DNA of 64,000 nt from Micromonospora rubida (GTDB lineage: Bacteria > Actinomycetota > Actinomycetes > Mycobacteriales > Micromonosporaceae), in assembly GCF_009908295.1 (NCBI RefSeq), contig NZ_JAAALO010000011.1:62001-126000 (forward strand). Reading direction: 5' to 3'. The notes under the pieces were generated by a model. It was not told the DNA's origin and ran no database searches. It saw only the letters and a program-made list of their open reading frames with translations. This document shows positions 27,097 through 35,794 of this stretch, piece by piece (position 1 is the stretch's first letter; every line of letters begins with the position of its first letter). A program made the translations under genes and the position numbers.

Positions 27097-28086
27097 ATGT
27101 CCGACACCGTCGTGGTCGGTCTCGACGTCGGGGGTACGTCCACCCGGGCGGTCGCCCTCACCCTGGCCGGCGAGCGCCTCGGCACCGGGCGGGGTGGCGG
27201 GGGCAACCCGACCAGCCACGGCGCCGAGCGGGCCGCCGGGGAGCTGCTGACCGCCCTGCGCGGGGCGCTGTCCGGGGTGGACCCGACCCGGGTCCGGGCC
27301 GGCACCATCGGGCTGGCCGGCGCGGGCCGGCTGCTCGCCGACCCGGCAGGAAAGGTCGCCTTCGACCGGGCCTGGCGGGACGCCGGGCTGCGCTGCCCCT
27401 ACTCCGTGCACGGCGACGCCCTGGTGGCGTACGCCTCGGGCACCGCCAGCCCGGACGGCACGGTGCTCATCGCCGGCACCGGCGCGATCGCCGCGCAGAT
27501 TCGCGATCTGCGGCTGGATCGGGTGGCCGACGGGCACGGCTGGCTGCTCGGCGACGCGGGCTCGGGCTTCTGGTTGGGCCGTGAGGCGGTCCGCCGGCTC
27601 CTGGGCGCCCTGGACGCCGGCCGGGAGCCCGGTCCGCTGGGCCGCCGGGTGCTCGGCGAGCTGCTGGGCGGGGACGGGGTCTCCGCCCGTTCCCGGGACA
27701 CGGTGGACACGGTGGTCCAGATCGTCACCCGCCGGCCACCGGTGGAGCTGGCCCGGCTCGCGCCGCTGGTGGTCGCCGCCGCCCTCGCCGGCGACCCGGT
27801 CGCCACCGGGCTGCTCGACGAGGCCGCCGGGCAACTGGCGGCAAGCGCCGAGCGGATCCGTCCGCCTGGCGCTGTCGACCCGGTGGTCCTCGGCGGCGGC
27901 CTACTCACCGGCAACACCCCGCTGGCTGCGGCGGTCCGGGCGGAGCTGGGCCGGCGATGGCCGGACGCGCCGCTGCGCACCGCCGGCGACGGGGCCGCGG
28001 CGGCGGCCTGGCTCGCCGCCCGCGACCTGCCCGAGGTCACCGACCCGGCGGCCCTTCATCCGCTGCTGGTGCCGCCGCCGGCCTGA
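27097..28086 (+). CDS. BadF/BadG-type N-acetylglucosamine kinase
   Basis: A 329-aa ASKHA-fold kinase: phosphate-1 loop VVGLDVGGTSTRAVAL, GTIGLAGAGR, VHGDALVAYASG, phosphate-2 loop VLIAGTGAIA and GHGWLLGDAGSGFWLGREA, the pattern of eukaryote-like GlcNAc kinases rather than ROK kinases (no CxCGxxGC zinc motif). It would phosphorylate imported GlcNAc in the cytosol. ATG 27097 follows AGGGAGGATCAACG. It is divergent from the RpiR-SIS-NgcEFG operon with a shared 196-bp control region, which supports coordinated regulation. Confidence 0.88.
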   Translation: MSDTVVVGLDVGGTSTRAVALTLAGERLGTGRGGGGNPTSHGAERAAGELLTALRGALSGVDPTRVRAGTIGLAGAGRLLADPAGKVAFDRAWRDAGLRCPYSVHGDALVAYASGTASPDGTVLIAGTGAIAAQIRDLRLDRVADGHGWLLGDAGSGFWLGREAVRRLLGALDAGREPGPLGRRVLGELLGGDGVSARSRDTVDTVVQIVTRRPPVELARLAPLVVAAALAGDPVATGLLDEAAGQLAASAERIRPPGAVDPVVLGGGLLTGNTPLAAAVRAELGRRWPDAPLRTAGDGAAAAAWLAARDLPEVTDPAALHPLLVPPPA

Positions 28087-28146
28087 CCCCGCACCCGCCG
28101 GCCCGCCACCGTCCCAGGGCGGACGGGACACGGTCACCCCGGGGCG

Positions 28147-29103
28147 TCAGCCGACCGTGGGTTCGTCGAGGATCCTGGCGGCGTTGTGGAGGTTCGTGCG
28201 CAGCAGCGTCGACACCTGCTGGACCACCGTCCGATGCCGCTGGATGAGCTGCTCCTCACGCTCGGCGATCACGCTCCGGAGCACGCCGGAGAGGTTGACC
28301 TCGTCGCGGCAGCCGCGGTCCGCCAGCGCGACGGCGACCTCCGGGGCGGACGGAGCTGCCGAAGCTCCATCGGGTCGGGATGCCCAACGCGGGTCGCCCT
28401 GCGCCTGGTCGGGATCCGCGTAACGATGCCCCGATCGCTGCATGCAACCGCTCCAACTCGCGATCACCGATCGGTAGCGGTCGTCCGTCCGCGCCTGGTC
28501 GGCCGCGCGCGACTCGAGCGCCTGGATGCCCCGCTCCGGGACGACGGTCGGGTCAACGGTGCTGAAATCGACCGAGGGGGCACGCTCGTGCAGCCTGCGC
28601 CGCGCCTGCCCGTCGCAGCCCTCCGACGGCACCGCCCGGCCGGAGACCCGGGACGACGTACCGCTGAAGACCGGAAGTTGGCTCTCCGGCACCGCGATCG
28701 GCCGCGCCTCCCGGCGGGCGGCGGCGGCCATCTCCTCGGCGAATCCCGGCGGCCCGCCGTACCCGTACTTCTGCACATCCTGCGCACCGAGCCAATACAG
28801 CAGGGTGGCGTGTCGCGGATATCTCGACGGCCGCCCCGCACTTTCGGGGAATGTCAGGCCGAAATCAGCCATGCAGTCACGCAGCAACCGGATGTTCGCC
28901 TGGTGCACGGTCAGGTTCTCGGCCGGGGTCAGTTCATAACCGTCGAGCGGGAGGACCAACTCGGCCGCCCCACCGGGGCTCTGCCCCAACCGGGGCACCG
29001 GGACGGGGCGCGGCGGCGCGGAGGTCGCCTCGCATCCCACGGCGCCGAGCGCCGCCGAAAGTACCAGGCCGGTCACAAGAGACCGGGTTCGCGAAGCCCG
29101 CAC
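28147..29103 (-). CDS. Hypothetical lipoprotein
   Basis: 318 aa with a type II signal peptide: basic start, hydrophobic core and AVGC lipobox (Cys24). The mature part is hydrophilic, with about five further Cys scattered (DCMADFG, EGCDGQ, SGCMQRSGH, DRGC) and an Arg/Glu-rich helical C-terminus. GTG 29103 follows AGGAG. I do not recognise a catalytic motif. Similar Cys-patterned lipoproteins of unknown function are common in actinomycetes. It is convergent with the GlcNAc kinase and upstream of a second secreted protein on the same strand. Confidence 0.7.
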   Translation of the reverse strand: MRASRTRSLVTGLVLSAALGAVGCEATSAPPRPVPVPRLGQSPGGAAELVLPLDGYELTPAENLTVHQANIRLLRDCMADFGLTFPESAGRPSRYPRHATLLYWLGAQDVQKYGYGGPPGFAEEMAAAARREARPIAVPESQLPVFSGTSSRVSGRAVPSEGCDGQARRRLHERAPSVDFSTVDPTVVPERGIQALESRAADQARTDDRYRSVIASWSGCMQRSGHRYADPDQAQGDPRWASRPDGASAAPSAPEVAVALADRGCRDEVNLSGVLRSVIAEREEQLIQRHRTVVQQVSTLLRTNLHNAARILDEPTVG

Positions 29104-29187
29104 GAGACGCTCCTGTCAGTAACGAATGTGAACGCGCCAGCCTCCCGCATCGCGGCGCGACGAAACCGCGATGCGGGAGAGGTCGGC

Positions 29188-29640
29188 CTATCGCCAGACC
29201 ACCGCCGGCCCGTACGCGACGTTGCTGTGCTTGTACTTGGCCTGCACCTTGTAGGCGTGGGCGTCATCGACACCGGCCGTGTAGTCCTGGGACCATTCCG
29301 ATTCGCCGTCGCGGCTGCCGCACGCGTAGATCGCCTTGTCGGACTGGTTCACCCAGATCAGCGAGACTAGGTCCATGCCGTAGTTGTACATCTTCGCCCA
29401 GGCGTACCACTTCCCGCCGTACGTCCCCTGGTTGACCCGGATGTAGGTGGACCCGCCGACGTTCGCCGTCGTTCCCGGGACCACCGAGATGTTCGACGCC
29501 AGCGACGGCTCGCTCAGCCAGTTGCCGCACCAGACCGGAGCGGCGGATGCCTGAGTGGATGGCACCGTCACGGCAAGGGTCACCGCCATGGCCGTCCCGA
29601 CACCGACCCCGATAGTCTTCCTGACGAAATTCCCAGCCAT
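29188..29640 (-). CDS. Small secreted protein of unknown function
   Basis: 150 aa with a clear Sec signal peptide (basic MAGNFVRK, hydrophobic core, cleavage near ASA-AP at about residue 33). The mature about 117 residues are rich in Trp, Tyr and Gly and contain only two Cys, likely one disulfide (VWCGNW and YACGSR). There is no lipobox and no enzyme motif, so it is a freely secreted, compact protein. ATG 29640 follows GAAGGGATC. The gene lies head-to-head with a large NB-ARC/TPR regulator that may control it. The family is not recognised. Confidence 0.72.
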   Translation of the reverse strand: MAGNFVRKTIGVGVGTAMAVTLAVTVPSTQASAAPVWCGNWLSEPSLASNISVVPGTTANVGGSTYIRVNQGTYGGKWYAWAKMYNYGMDLVSLIWVNQSDKAIYACGSRDGESEWSQDYTAGVDDAHAYKVQAKYKHSNVAYGPAVVWR

Positions 29641-29838
29641 CGTTGATCCCTTCACACTCGGTCGACAGTCGGATTTCTGTCCGACTCCGCGCACCCGGCC
29701 GCCCCGGCCCCGACAGTTCTCCCTTCCCTCGCCGGTGGACGGGCTTTCCGTACCTCGATGATGGCAATGGCGGGCAGTTTCGGGCCGATTGTTGGTCACC
29801 CATGGACAAGCCTGGACGACCCACGGAAGGGTGAAGGA

Positions 29839-32304
29839 GTGATCGACAATTCCGACCCCTCGGGTCCAGTGACGGAGCAGGACTTGTTGACGGAGCTCAA
29901 CCGCCTGCGGGTGCGCGCCGCCCGGTCCCGGGGCAAGGCCCGGCTCTCGCTCCAGGACCTGGAGGCGGCCACCGGCGTGCCCAAGAGCAGCCTGTCCAAC
30001 TACCTCAACGGCCGCAGCTTGATGCCGATGGACGTGCTCGACCGGTTGCTGCTCGCCCTCGGCGTGCCCCCGGCCGAGGCCGGGGCGTGGGCCACCCGGT
30101 GGGAGCGGATCACCGGCGACCGGCTCGGGACGGCGCGCTCCATCCTCGGCCCGCAGATCTCCGCCGCGCGGGGCGCAGACCCGGCGCCGCCGACCGGCGC
30201 CGACTCACCGGCGCCCGACCGTCCGGGACCGGCGCTGCCGGCTCCCGCCCAACTCCCACTCGCCACCGGCGCCTTCACCGGGCGACAGGATGCCCTGGCG
30301 GAACTCGACGAACTGCTCACCGACGTCGACCTGAGGCCGAGAGCCCCGATCATCGGGGTCGTCACCGGAGACGCGGGCGTCGGCAAGACGACCTTGGTCA
30401 TCCACTGGGCACAGCGGGCGCGCGAGCGCTTCCCGGACGGGCAGCTCCATGTCAACCTGCGGGGCTTCGACCCGGCGAGGACGCCCGTCCCGCCCGCGGC
30501 GGCGCTCCGCGATCTCCTGGACGCATTCGATGTGCCACGGCACCGGATCCCCACCGGCCTGGACGCGCAGATCAACCTGTTCCGCACCCTACTGACCGGC
30601 CGCCGAATGCTCCTGGTGCTGGACAACGCCCGGGACACCGACCATGTCCGCCCGCTACTGCCCGGCTCCGCCGGCTGCCTGGTGCTGGTGACCAGCCGCG
30701 GCCAGCTACCCGGTCTGGTCGCCGTGGAGGGCGCCCGGCCGGTCACCCTGCCCCTGCTGCGCGCGGAGGAGTCGAGGACGCTGCTCACCCACCGACTCGG
30801 CGAACGCCGTGTGGCGGCGGAGCCCAGCGCGGTCGACGAACTCGTCGACCGGTGCGCCGGCCTGCCGCTGGCCCTCGCCGTCGTCGCCGCCAGGGCCGCC
30901 ACCCACCCTCACTTCCCGCTGGCCGCAGTGGCCGACGAATTGCGAAACGCCCCACGACGGCTGGATCCACTGGGCGGGGCAGATCCGGGCATCGACGTGC
31001 GGGCGGTCCTCGCCTGCTCCTACCGGCGGGTCAGCGCGCCGGCCGCCCGACTGTTCCGGCTGTTCGGGCTGGTCCCCGGGCCCGACATCGGGATCGCCGC
31101 CGTGGCCAGCCTCGCCGGGGTGCCGGTGGCCCAGGTCCGGCCGCCGCTGGCCGAGCTGGTGCAGGGCCACCTGGTCACCGAGCACCGGCCGGGCCGATTC
31201 ACCTGCCACGACCTGCTGCGCGCGTACGCCGGGGAACTGGTTGACGCGGACCCGGAGCCCGACCGGCGAGCGGCGACCCGCCGGGTGCTCGACCACTACC
31301 TGCACGCCGCGCACGGCGCCGAGCGGCCGTTGCAGCCGCCCCGGGGTCCGATCGCGCTCGCCGAGCCGGCACCCGGGGTGACCCCGGAACGTCTCGACGA
31401 CCGGGCCGCCGCGCTGGTCTGGTTCGCCGCGGAGCACCGGGTGCTCGTGGCCGCCGTCGAGCACGCGGCCGACACCGGCCACGACGGGCACGCCTGGCAG
31501 CTCGCCGCCGCCTGCGTCAGCTTCTTCGACCTGCGTGGGCACTGGCACGACTGGACCGGCACCCAGGAGATCGCCCTGAACGCCGCCCGTCGGCTCGGCG
31601 ACCGGGCCGCCGAGGCCCACGCACACCGCTTCCTCGGCGGCGCCGCGACCCGGCTCGGCCGGTTCGTGGACGCCCACACCCACCAGTCGCGGGCGCTGGA
31701 GCTGTTCGGTGAGCTGGGCGACCGGCTCAACCAGGCGTTCACGCACCGCAGCCTGGGCTGGATCGCCGAGCGGTCGGGCCAGCACGCCACCGCGCTGCGA
31801 CACGACCTGCTGGCCCTGGAGTTGTTCCGGCGCACCGGCGACCGCGGCGGGGAGGCGCGGACCCTCAACTCGGTCGGCTGGTGCCACGCCCAGCTCGGGG
31901 ACCACCGGCAGGCGATCGCGGACTGCGAGCGGGCGCTGGCCCTGCTCGACGAGCAGGGCGACCTGGACGGCGTCGCCATGACGCTGGACAGCCTCGGCTA
32001 CGTCCACCGGCTGCTCGGCGAGCACGCCCGGGCCGTCGAGCTGTATCGCCGGGCCCGGGAGATCTTCGTGGCGCTCGGGGACCGGCACGGCGAGGCCGAG
32101 GCCGGGGCGAACCTCGGCGACACCCTGCGCGAGGCCGGCGACCCCGAGCAGGCCGCCGCCGCGTGGCGGCACGCGCTGGCCATCCTCGACGACGTCGACG
32201 ACCCGAAGGCCGCCGGGGTCCGGGCCAGCCTCGACGAGCTGGTCTGCGCCGAACTGGATCCGGACGGCCCCCGAACCGGCCGCCGACGACGGCAGTCCGG
32301 GTGA
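29839..32304 (+). CDS. XRE-NB-ARC-TPR regulator (AfsR-like STAND protein without SARP domain)
   Basis: 821 aa. Residues about 12-75: XRE-type HTH (SLQDLEAATGVPKSSLSNYL). Residues about 145-420: NB-ARC NTPase with P-loop GDAGVGKTTL at about 177, Walker B LLVLDNARD, sensor TSRGQLPGL and GLPLALAVVAAR. Residues about 540-790: tetratricopeptide-like repeats (ALRHDLLALELFRRTGDRGG and similar). It is a signal-transduction ATPase that likely oligomerises on ligand or partner binding to regulate transcription. The GTG at 29839 follows GGAAGGG; longer in-frame versions lack support. It is divergent from the small secreted protein, and its target genes are unknown. Confidence 0.88.
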   Translation: MIDNSDPSGPVTEQDLLTELNRLRVRAARSRGKARLSLQDLEAATGVPKSSLSNYLNGRSLMPMDVLDRLLLALGVPPAEAGAWATRWERITGDRLGTARSILGPQISAARGADPAPPTGADSPAPDRPGPALPAPAQLPLATGAFTGRQDALAELDELLTDVDLRPRAPIIGVVTGDAGVGKTTLVIHWAQRARERFPDGQLHVNLRGFDPARTPVPPAAALRDLLDAFDVPRHRIPTGLDAQINLFRTLLTGRRMLLVLDNARDTDHVRPLLPGSAGCLVLVTSRGQLPGLVAVEGARPVTLPLLRAEESRTLLTHRLGERRVAAEPSAVDELVDRCAGLPLALAVVAARAATHPHFPLAAVADELRNAPRRLDPLGGADPGIDVRAVLACSYRRVSAPAARLFRLFGLVPGPDIGIAAVASLAGVPVAQVRPPLAELVQGHLVTEHRPGRFTCHDLLRAYAGELVDADPEPDRRAATRRVLDHYLHAAHGAERPLQPPRGPIALAEPAPGVTPERLDDRAAALVWFAAEHRVLVAAVEHAADTGHDGHAWQLAAACVSFFDLRGHWHDWTGTQEIALNAARRLGDRAAEAHAHRFLGGAATRLGRFVDAHTHQSRALELFGELGDRLNQAFTHRSLGWIAERSGQHATALRHDLLALELFRRTGDRGGEARTLNSVGWCHAQLGDHRQAIADCERALALLDEQGDLDGVAMTLDSLGYVHRLLGEHARAVELYRRAREIFVALGDRHGEAEAGANLGDTLREAGDPEQAAAAWRHALAILDDVDDPKAAGVRASLDELVCAELDPDGPRTGRRRRQSG

Positions 32305-32407
32305 GCCGGCCGGCGGGGGCGGCCGGGACCATGTCAGCCGGGCCGACCCCCGCCGCGCGTTCGGTGGGACCGCCGCGCCAGAACCGCTCGCGGCGGCTAC
32401 CGGTCGG

Positions 32408-33322
32408 CTACTTGAGCTGGCCGGCGGTGAGGCCGGACTGCACCTGACGCTGGAAGATCAGGTACACCACCAGCACCGGGATCACCGCGATGGTGAGGCC
32501 GGCGAAGAGCTGGGCGTAGTCGCCGGCGTACCCCTGGCTGATCGACAGGGCGGCCAGGCCCTGGGCGAGCATCCACTTCGACTCGTCGCCCTGGAGCAGC
32601 ACCTGTGGCAGCAGGAACTGGTTCCAGTGGCTGAGGAAGTTGAAGATGGCGACGCTGATCAGTCCCGGTCTGGCCATCGGCAGCATCACCCGGAAGAACA
32701 GCCGGAAGTGGCCGCACCCGTCGACCAGCGCCGCCTCCGCGACCGAGGTGGGCAGGGTGCGGAAGAACGCGGTGAGGAAGAAGACCGTGAACGGCAGCGA
32801 GTACGCCGCGTAGACCAGGACCAGCCCGGTCCAGGTGCCGAACAGCCCGGCGCTGCGGACCACGAAGAACAGCGGCACCAGGGCCAGGAAGACCGGGAAC
32901 ATCAGCCCGCCGACGAACAGGTAGTAGGCGAGCTGGCGGCCCCGGAACTCGTACCGGGCGAAGACGTACGCGGCGGTGGCCCCCATCAGCATGGTGAGGG
33001 CCACCGAGCCGGTGACCACCACGGCGCTGTTGAGGAAGTACCGGCCGATGTGCGCCCCGGTCCAGGCCCGGGCCCAGTTGTCGAATTGCAGCGCGCCGGG
33101 CAGGCCCCACGGGTCGGCGATGATCTCGGCGTTGGTCTTGAACGAGCTGACGAGCATCCACAGCAGCGGCAGCACCGTCAGCGCGCCCCAGAGCAGCAGG
33201 AAGCCGTGCGAGAGGAAGTTCACGACCCCCCGCTCGCGGCGCACCGGCCGGGGTTTCCGGGCGTCCCGGGCATCCCGGTCACCGTCGACGACCACGCCGA
33301 CGGGCCTGTCCAGAGCGGTCAT
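32408..33322 (-). CDS. Sugar ABC transporter permease, MalG/NgcG type (copy 2)
   Basis: 304 aa, six TM helices, EAA loop EAALVDGCGHFRLFFRVMLP, and the same C-terminal IFQRQVQSGLTAG as the permease at 21804-22763. The ATG at 33322 overlaps the upstream permease stop by four bases (ATGA). It is the last gene of a compact three-gene transporter operon, convergent with the NB-ARC regulator. It needs a shared ATPase from elsewhere. Confidence 0.93.
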   Translation of the reverse strand: MTALDRPVGVVVDGDRDARDARKPRPVRRERGVVNFLSHGFLLLWGALTVLPLLWMLVSSFKTNAEIIADPWGLPGALQFDNWARAWTGAHIGRYFLNSAVVVTGSVALTMLMGATAAYVFARYEFRGRQLAYYLFVGGLMFPVFLALVPLFFVVRSAGLFGTWTGLVLVYAAYSLPFTVFFLTAFFRTLPTSVAEAALVDGCGHFRLFFRVMLPMARPGLISVAIFNFLSHWNQFLLPQVLLQGDESKWMLAQGLAALSISQGYAGDYAQLFAGLTIAVIPVLVVYLIFQRQVQSGLTAGQLK

Positions 33323-34227
33323 GACAGCTCGATCCGTTCCCGCCGGCTGACCCGCAGCGCCAGCACGGCCACCGACAGGGTCAGGAAGAACATCACCACG
33401 CCGATCGCCGACGCGTAGCCGAACTTGGTCTCGCTGCCGAACGCCGTGTCGTACATCCGCACCCCGATCACGTCCGAGGAGAAGTTGGGGCCGCCGTTGG
33501 TCATGAGCTGCACCAGGATGAACCCGTCCAGGGCCGCGACGGCCAGGTAGATCCAGGCGACCTGCACGGTGTCCCAGAGCAGCGGGATGGTGATCCGGAC
33601 CAGGGTGGCCCACCGGGACGCCCCGTCGAGCAGCACCGCCTCGTAGATCTCCCTCGGGATCGCCGACATGGCGGCCCCGAAGAGCACCACGTAGAACCCG
33701 ACGTTGGACCACACCATCACCGCCAGCACGCACCAGAAGGCGAAGTCCGGGTCGCCCAGCCAGGCCGGCCCGGACACCCCCACCGTCCCGAGGATGCCGT
33801 TGATCAGGCCGCTCGTGGGGTGGTAGGCCTCCTTCCACAGCGCCGCGATGATCACCACGGACAGCACCTGCGGGAAGAAGTAGACGGTGCGGTAGAACGC
33901 GCCGCCGCGTACCCCGGTGACCCCGGCCCGGCCCCGGCGCCCACCCATGCTGAGCATGGTGGCGAAGAACAACCCGAACGCGATGGTGAACACGGGCACC
34001 AGGGCGAGCAGGATCGCGTTGTTCTTCAGCGCGTTCCACACGTAGTCGTCGTGCCACAGGGCCTTGAAGTTGGCCAGCCCCACCGGGTTGGCCTCGGCCG
34101 AGTAGCCGAGCCAGTCGGTGGTGGAGATCTGGAACGCCTGCAGGTACGGCGACACGACGAAGACGACGTAGAGCAGCAGGGGCGGCACCAGGAAGGTGAC
34201 GATCAGCGGGATTTTGCCGTGCTTCAC
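33319..34227 (-). CDS. Sugar ABC transporter permease, MalF/NgcF type (copy 2)
   Basis: 302 aa, six TM helices, EAA loop EAVLLDGASRWATLVRITIP. GTG 34227 is chosen because it overlaps the stop of the binding-protein gene by four bases (GTGA), the same coupling seen at its other end. It is homologous to 22776-23726 along its length, including DWLGYS/SWGGYS and the C-terminal SRRERIE. Confidence 0.93.
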   Translation of the reverse strand: MKHGKIPLIVTFLVPPLLLYVVFVVSPYLQAFQISTTDWLGYSAEANPVGLANFKALWHDDYVWNALKNNAILLALVPVFTIAFGLFFATMLSMGGRRGRAGVTGVRGGAFYRTVYFFPQVLSVVIIAALWKEAYHPTSGLINGILGTVGVSGPAWLGDPDFAFWCVLAVMVWSNVGFYVVLFGAAMSAIPREIYEAVLLDGASRWATLVRITIPLLWDTVQVAWIYLAVAALDGFILVQLMTNGGPNFSSDVIGVRMYDTAFGSETKFGYASAIGVVMFFLTLSVAVLALRVSRRERIELS

Positions 34228-35639
34228 GCCGACCGCTTGTACTTCTTGATCGAGGTGTCGGCGGCGATCGAGTCGGCGCCCTTCTGGCACTGGTCGAGGA
34301 ACTCCGCCGGGCTGATCCGCCCGCTGAAGAACTCACCGCAGGCGGCGTCGACCAGGTTGCGCTCCAGCTTGCGGTAGTAGTTGTTGTAGACCCAGTTGAA
34401 GCCGTTGGCGCCGGACGCCTCCAGGGCCTTGACCACGGTGGTCAGCCCGTACGGCAGCTCGACGCCCTCAGCGGCACCGGCGATCACGGTGAGGCTGGAG
34501 ACCTTCTTCGTGAAGTCCTGTGCGCCCTGCTTCGACAGCATGGTGCGGAAGAACTCCAGGCCACCGGCGGCGTTCTTCGCCTTGGCCGGCACCATGAACG
34601 GCTCGCCGGCGGTGCCCCGGACCGCCTCGAACGGCAGCTTGTCGCCGGCGCCCAGGCTCGGGGTGGGCGCGACGGTCATGTTGAACCCGGCCGGGGTGAC
34701 CGCCTTCTGCTCGTTCTCCAGCCAGGAGCCGCAGGAGATGAACGCGGCCTTGCCCTGGCACCACGCGGTCTGCGACTGGACGTGGTCCAGGCCGGGCGAG
34801 CCGTCGAGGATGAACTTGTCCTTGACGATCTGGTGCCAGGCGTCGGCCGCGGCCTTCATCGCGTCGGACTTCCAGGCGTTCGGCTCCAGGTTGTCGATCG
34901 CCATGGCGACCGAGGGGCCACCGAACTTGATCGCGGTGGAGATCACCGGCCAGCTCATGTAGCGGGGGTGCTTACCCGCGTACGTCCAGGGGGCGATGCC
35001 CGCGGCCTTGATCTTCTTGCACAGGGCGATGTGCTCGTCCCAGGTCTTCGCGTACTCCCAGCCCCGGTCGGCGAAGAGCTTGGTGGAGTGCCAGATGCCG
35101 TAGACGGTGTAGGTGTAGTTCATCACCAGGAACTTGCCGTCGTACGAGCCGACCTCGACCGCGCCCGGCAGCAGGGTGTCCTTGACAGTCTTGCCGGGGA
35201 TGTCGAGGCTCGGCGCGGCGAGCAGCTCGCCCAGGTCGGCGAGGGCGTTCTGGGAGACCAGGCCGTTGAAGTCGATCTGCCCGGCGCCGGAGTTGTTCAC
35301 CACGTCCGGCGGGGTGCCGTCGACGAAGCGCGGCTGGAGGGTCTTGCTGATCTCCGTGGTGGCCGAGTGCTTGATCTTGGCCTTCGGGTGGTTCGCCGTG
35401 TACATCGCCTCGTGGGCCTTGGCGTAGTCCTCGCCGAAGCCGCCGCTGAAGATGACGACCTCCAGCGGGGCGTCCTCGGCGACCCCGAGCGGGTTCTGCG
35501 CGGACTTGGTGCCCTTGTACACCTCGGCGTCGGCGGAGTCGTCGCCGCCGGAGGTGGCGCAGCCGGCGAGCAGGCCGGCGGCGGGGGTGGCCAGCAGGCC
35601 GGCGGCGGCGCTGCGCCGCAGGATGTCACGCCTGTCCAT
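34224..35639 (-). CDS. ngcE: NgcE-type sugar-binding lipoprotein (copy 2)
   Basis: 471 aa; Tat motif (MDRRDILRRS), hydrophobic stretch AAAGLLATPAAGLL and lipobox LLAGC (Cys27). The mature part (NPLGVAEDAPLEVVIFSGGF, PKAKIKHSATTEI, SCGSWLENEQK and the C-terminal DTSIKKYKRS) is closer to classical NgcE than the copy at 23760, suggesting this is the main GlcNAc/chitobiose importer and copy 1 a diverged paralogue. ATG 35639 follows GAGGAG. No kinase or regulator is attached. Repeats at 35679-35704 mark its control region. Confidence 0.87.
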   Translation of the reverse strand: MDRRDILRRSAAAGLLATPAAGLLAGCATSGGDDSADAEVYKGTKSAQNPLGVAEDAPLEVVIFSGGFGEDYAKAHEAMYTANHPKAKIKHSATTEISKTLQPRFVDGTPPDVVNNSGAGQIDFNGLVSQNALADLGELLAAPSLDIPGKTVKDTLLPGAVEVGSYDGKFLVMNYTYTVYGIWHSTKLFADRGWEYAKTWDEHIALCKKIKAAGIAPWTYAGKHPRYMSWPVISTAIKFGGPSVAMAIDNLEPNAWKSDAMKAAADAWHQIVKDKFILDGSPGLDHVQSQTAWCQGKAAFISCGSWLENEQKAVTPAGFNMTVAPTPSLGAGDKLPFEAVRGTAGEPFMVPAKAKNAAGGLEFFRTMLSKQGAQDFTKKVSSLTVIAGAAEGVELPYGLTTVVKALEASGANGFNWVYNNYYRKLERNLVDAACGEFFSGRISPAEFLDQCQKGADSIAADTSIKKYKRSA

Positions 35640-35678
35640 CGTTGCTCCTCGGATCGTCCCGGGTGGATCGTTGTTTCT

Positions 35679-35704
35679 CTTCACGTCACTGAAGTCAACT
35701 GAAG
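35679..35704. promoter_or_regulatory. Repeat cluster in the NgcE copy 2 promoter region
   Basis: CTTCA-N6-TGAAG (35679-35694) is an inverted repeat, and ACTGAAG occurs twice at 10-bp spacing (35688, 35698). It sits 40-65 bp before the binding-protein start and near a TTGACT-like -35 on the minus strand, and is likely a regulator site. Confidence 0.45.
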
Positions 35705-35782
35705 AATTTCTACGGCAGGAGCCCGTCGACTTCAAGCCCTGGCCGCCGAACCGTTATCACCACCGGGCCACCAGGGCTGGCA

Positions 35783-35788
35783 TAGCCT
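35783..35788 (+). promoter_or_regulatory. -10 box of leaderless promoter (acyltransferase)
   Basis: TAGCCT, six bases (GAGCCC) before ATG 35795, with no ribosome binding site. Confidence 0.5.
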
Positions 35789-35794
35789 GAGCCC

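Noticed and set aside
32408..34336. One 642-codon minus-strand frame joining both copy 2 permeases
   Set aside because: The first half is out of frame with the true MalF-type permease; the two genes are separate with an ATGA overlap at 33319-33322.
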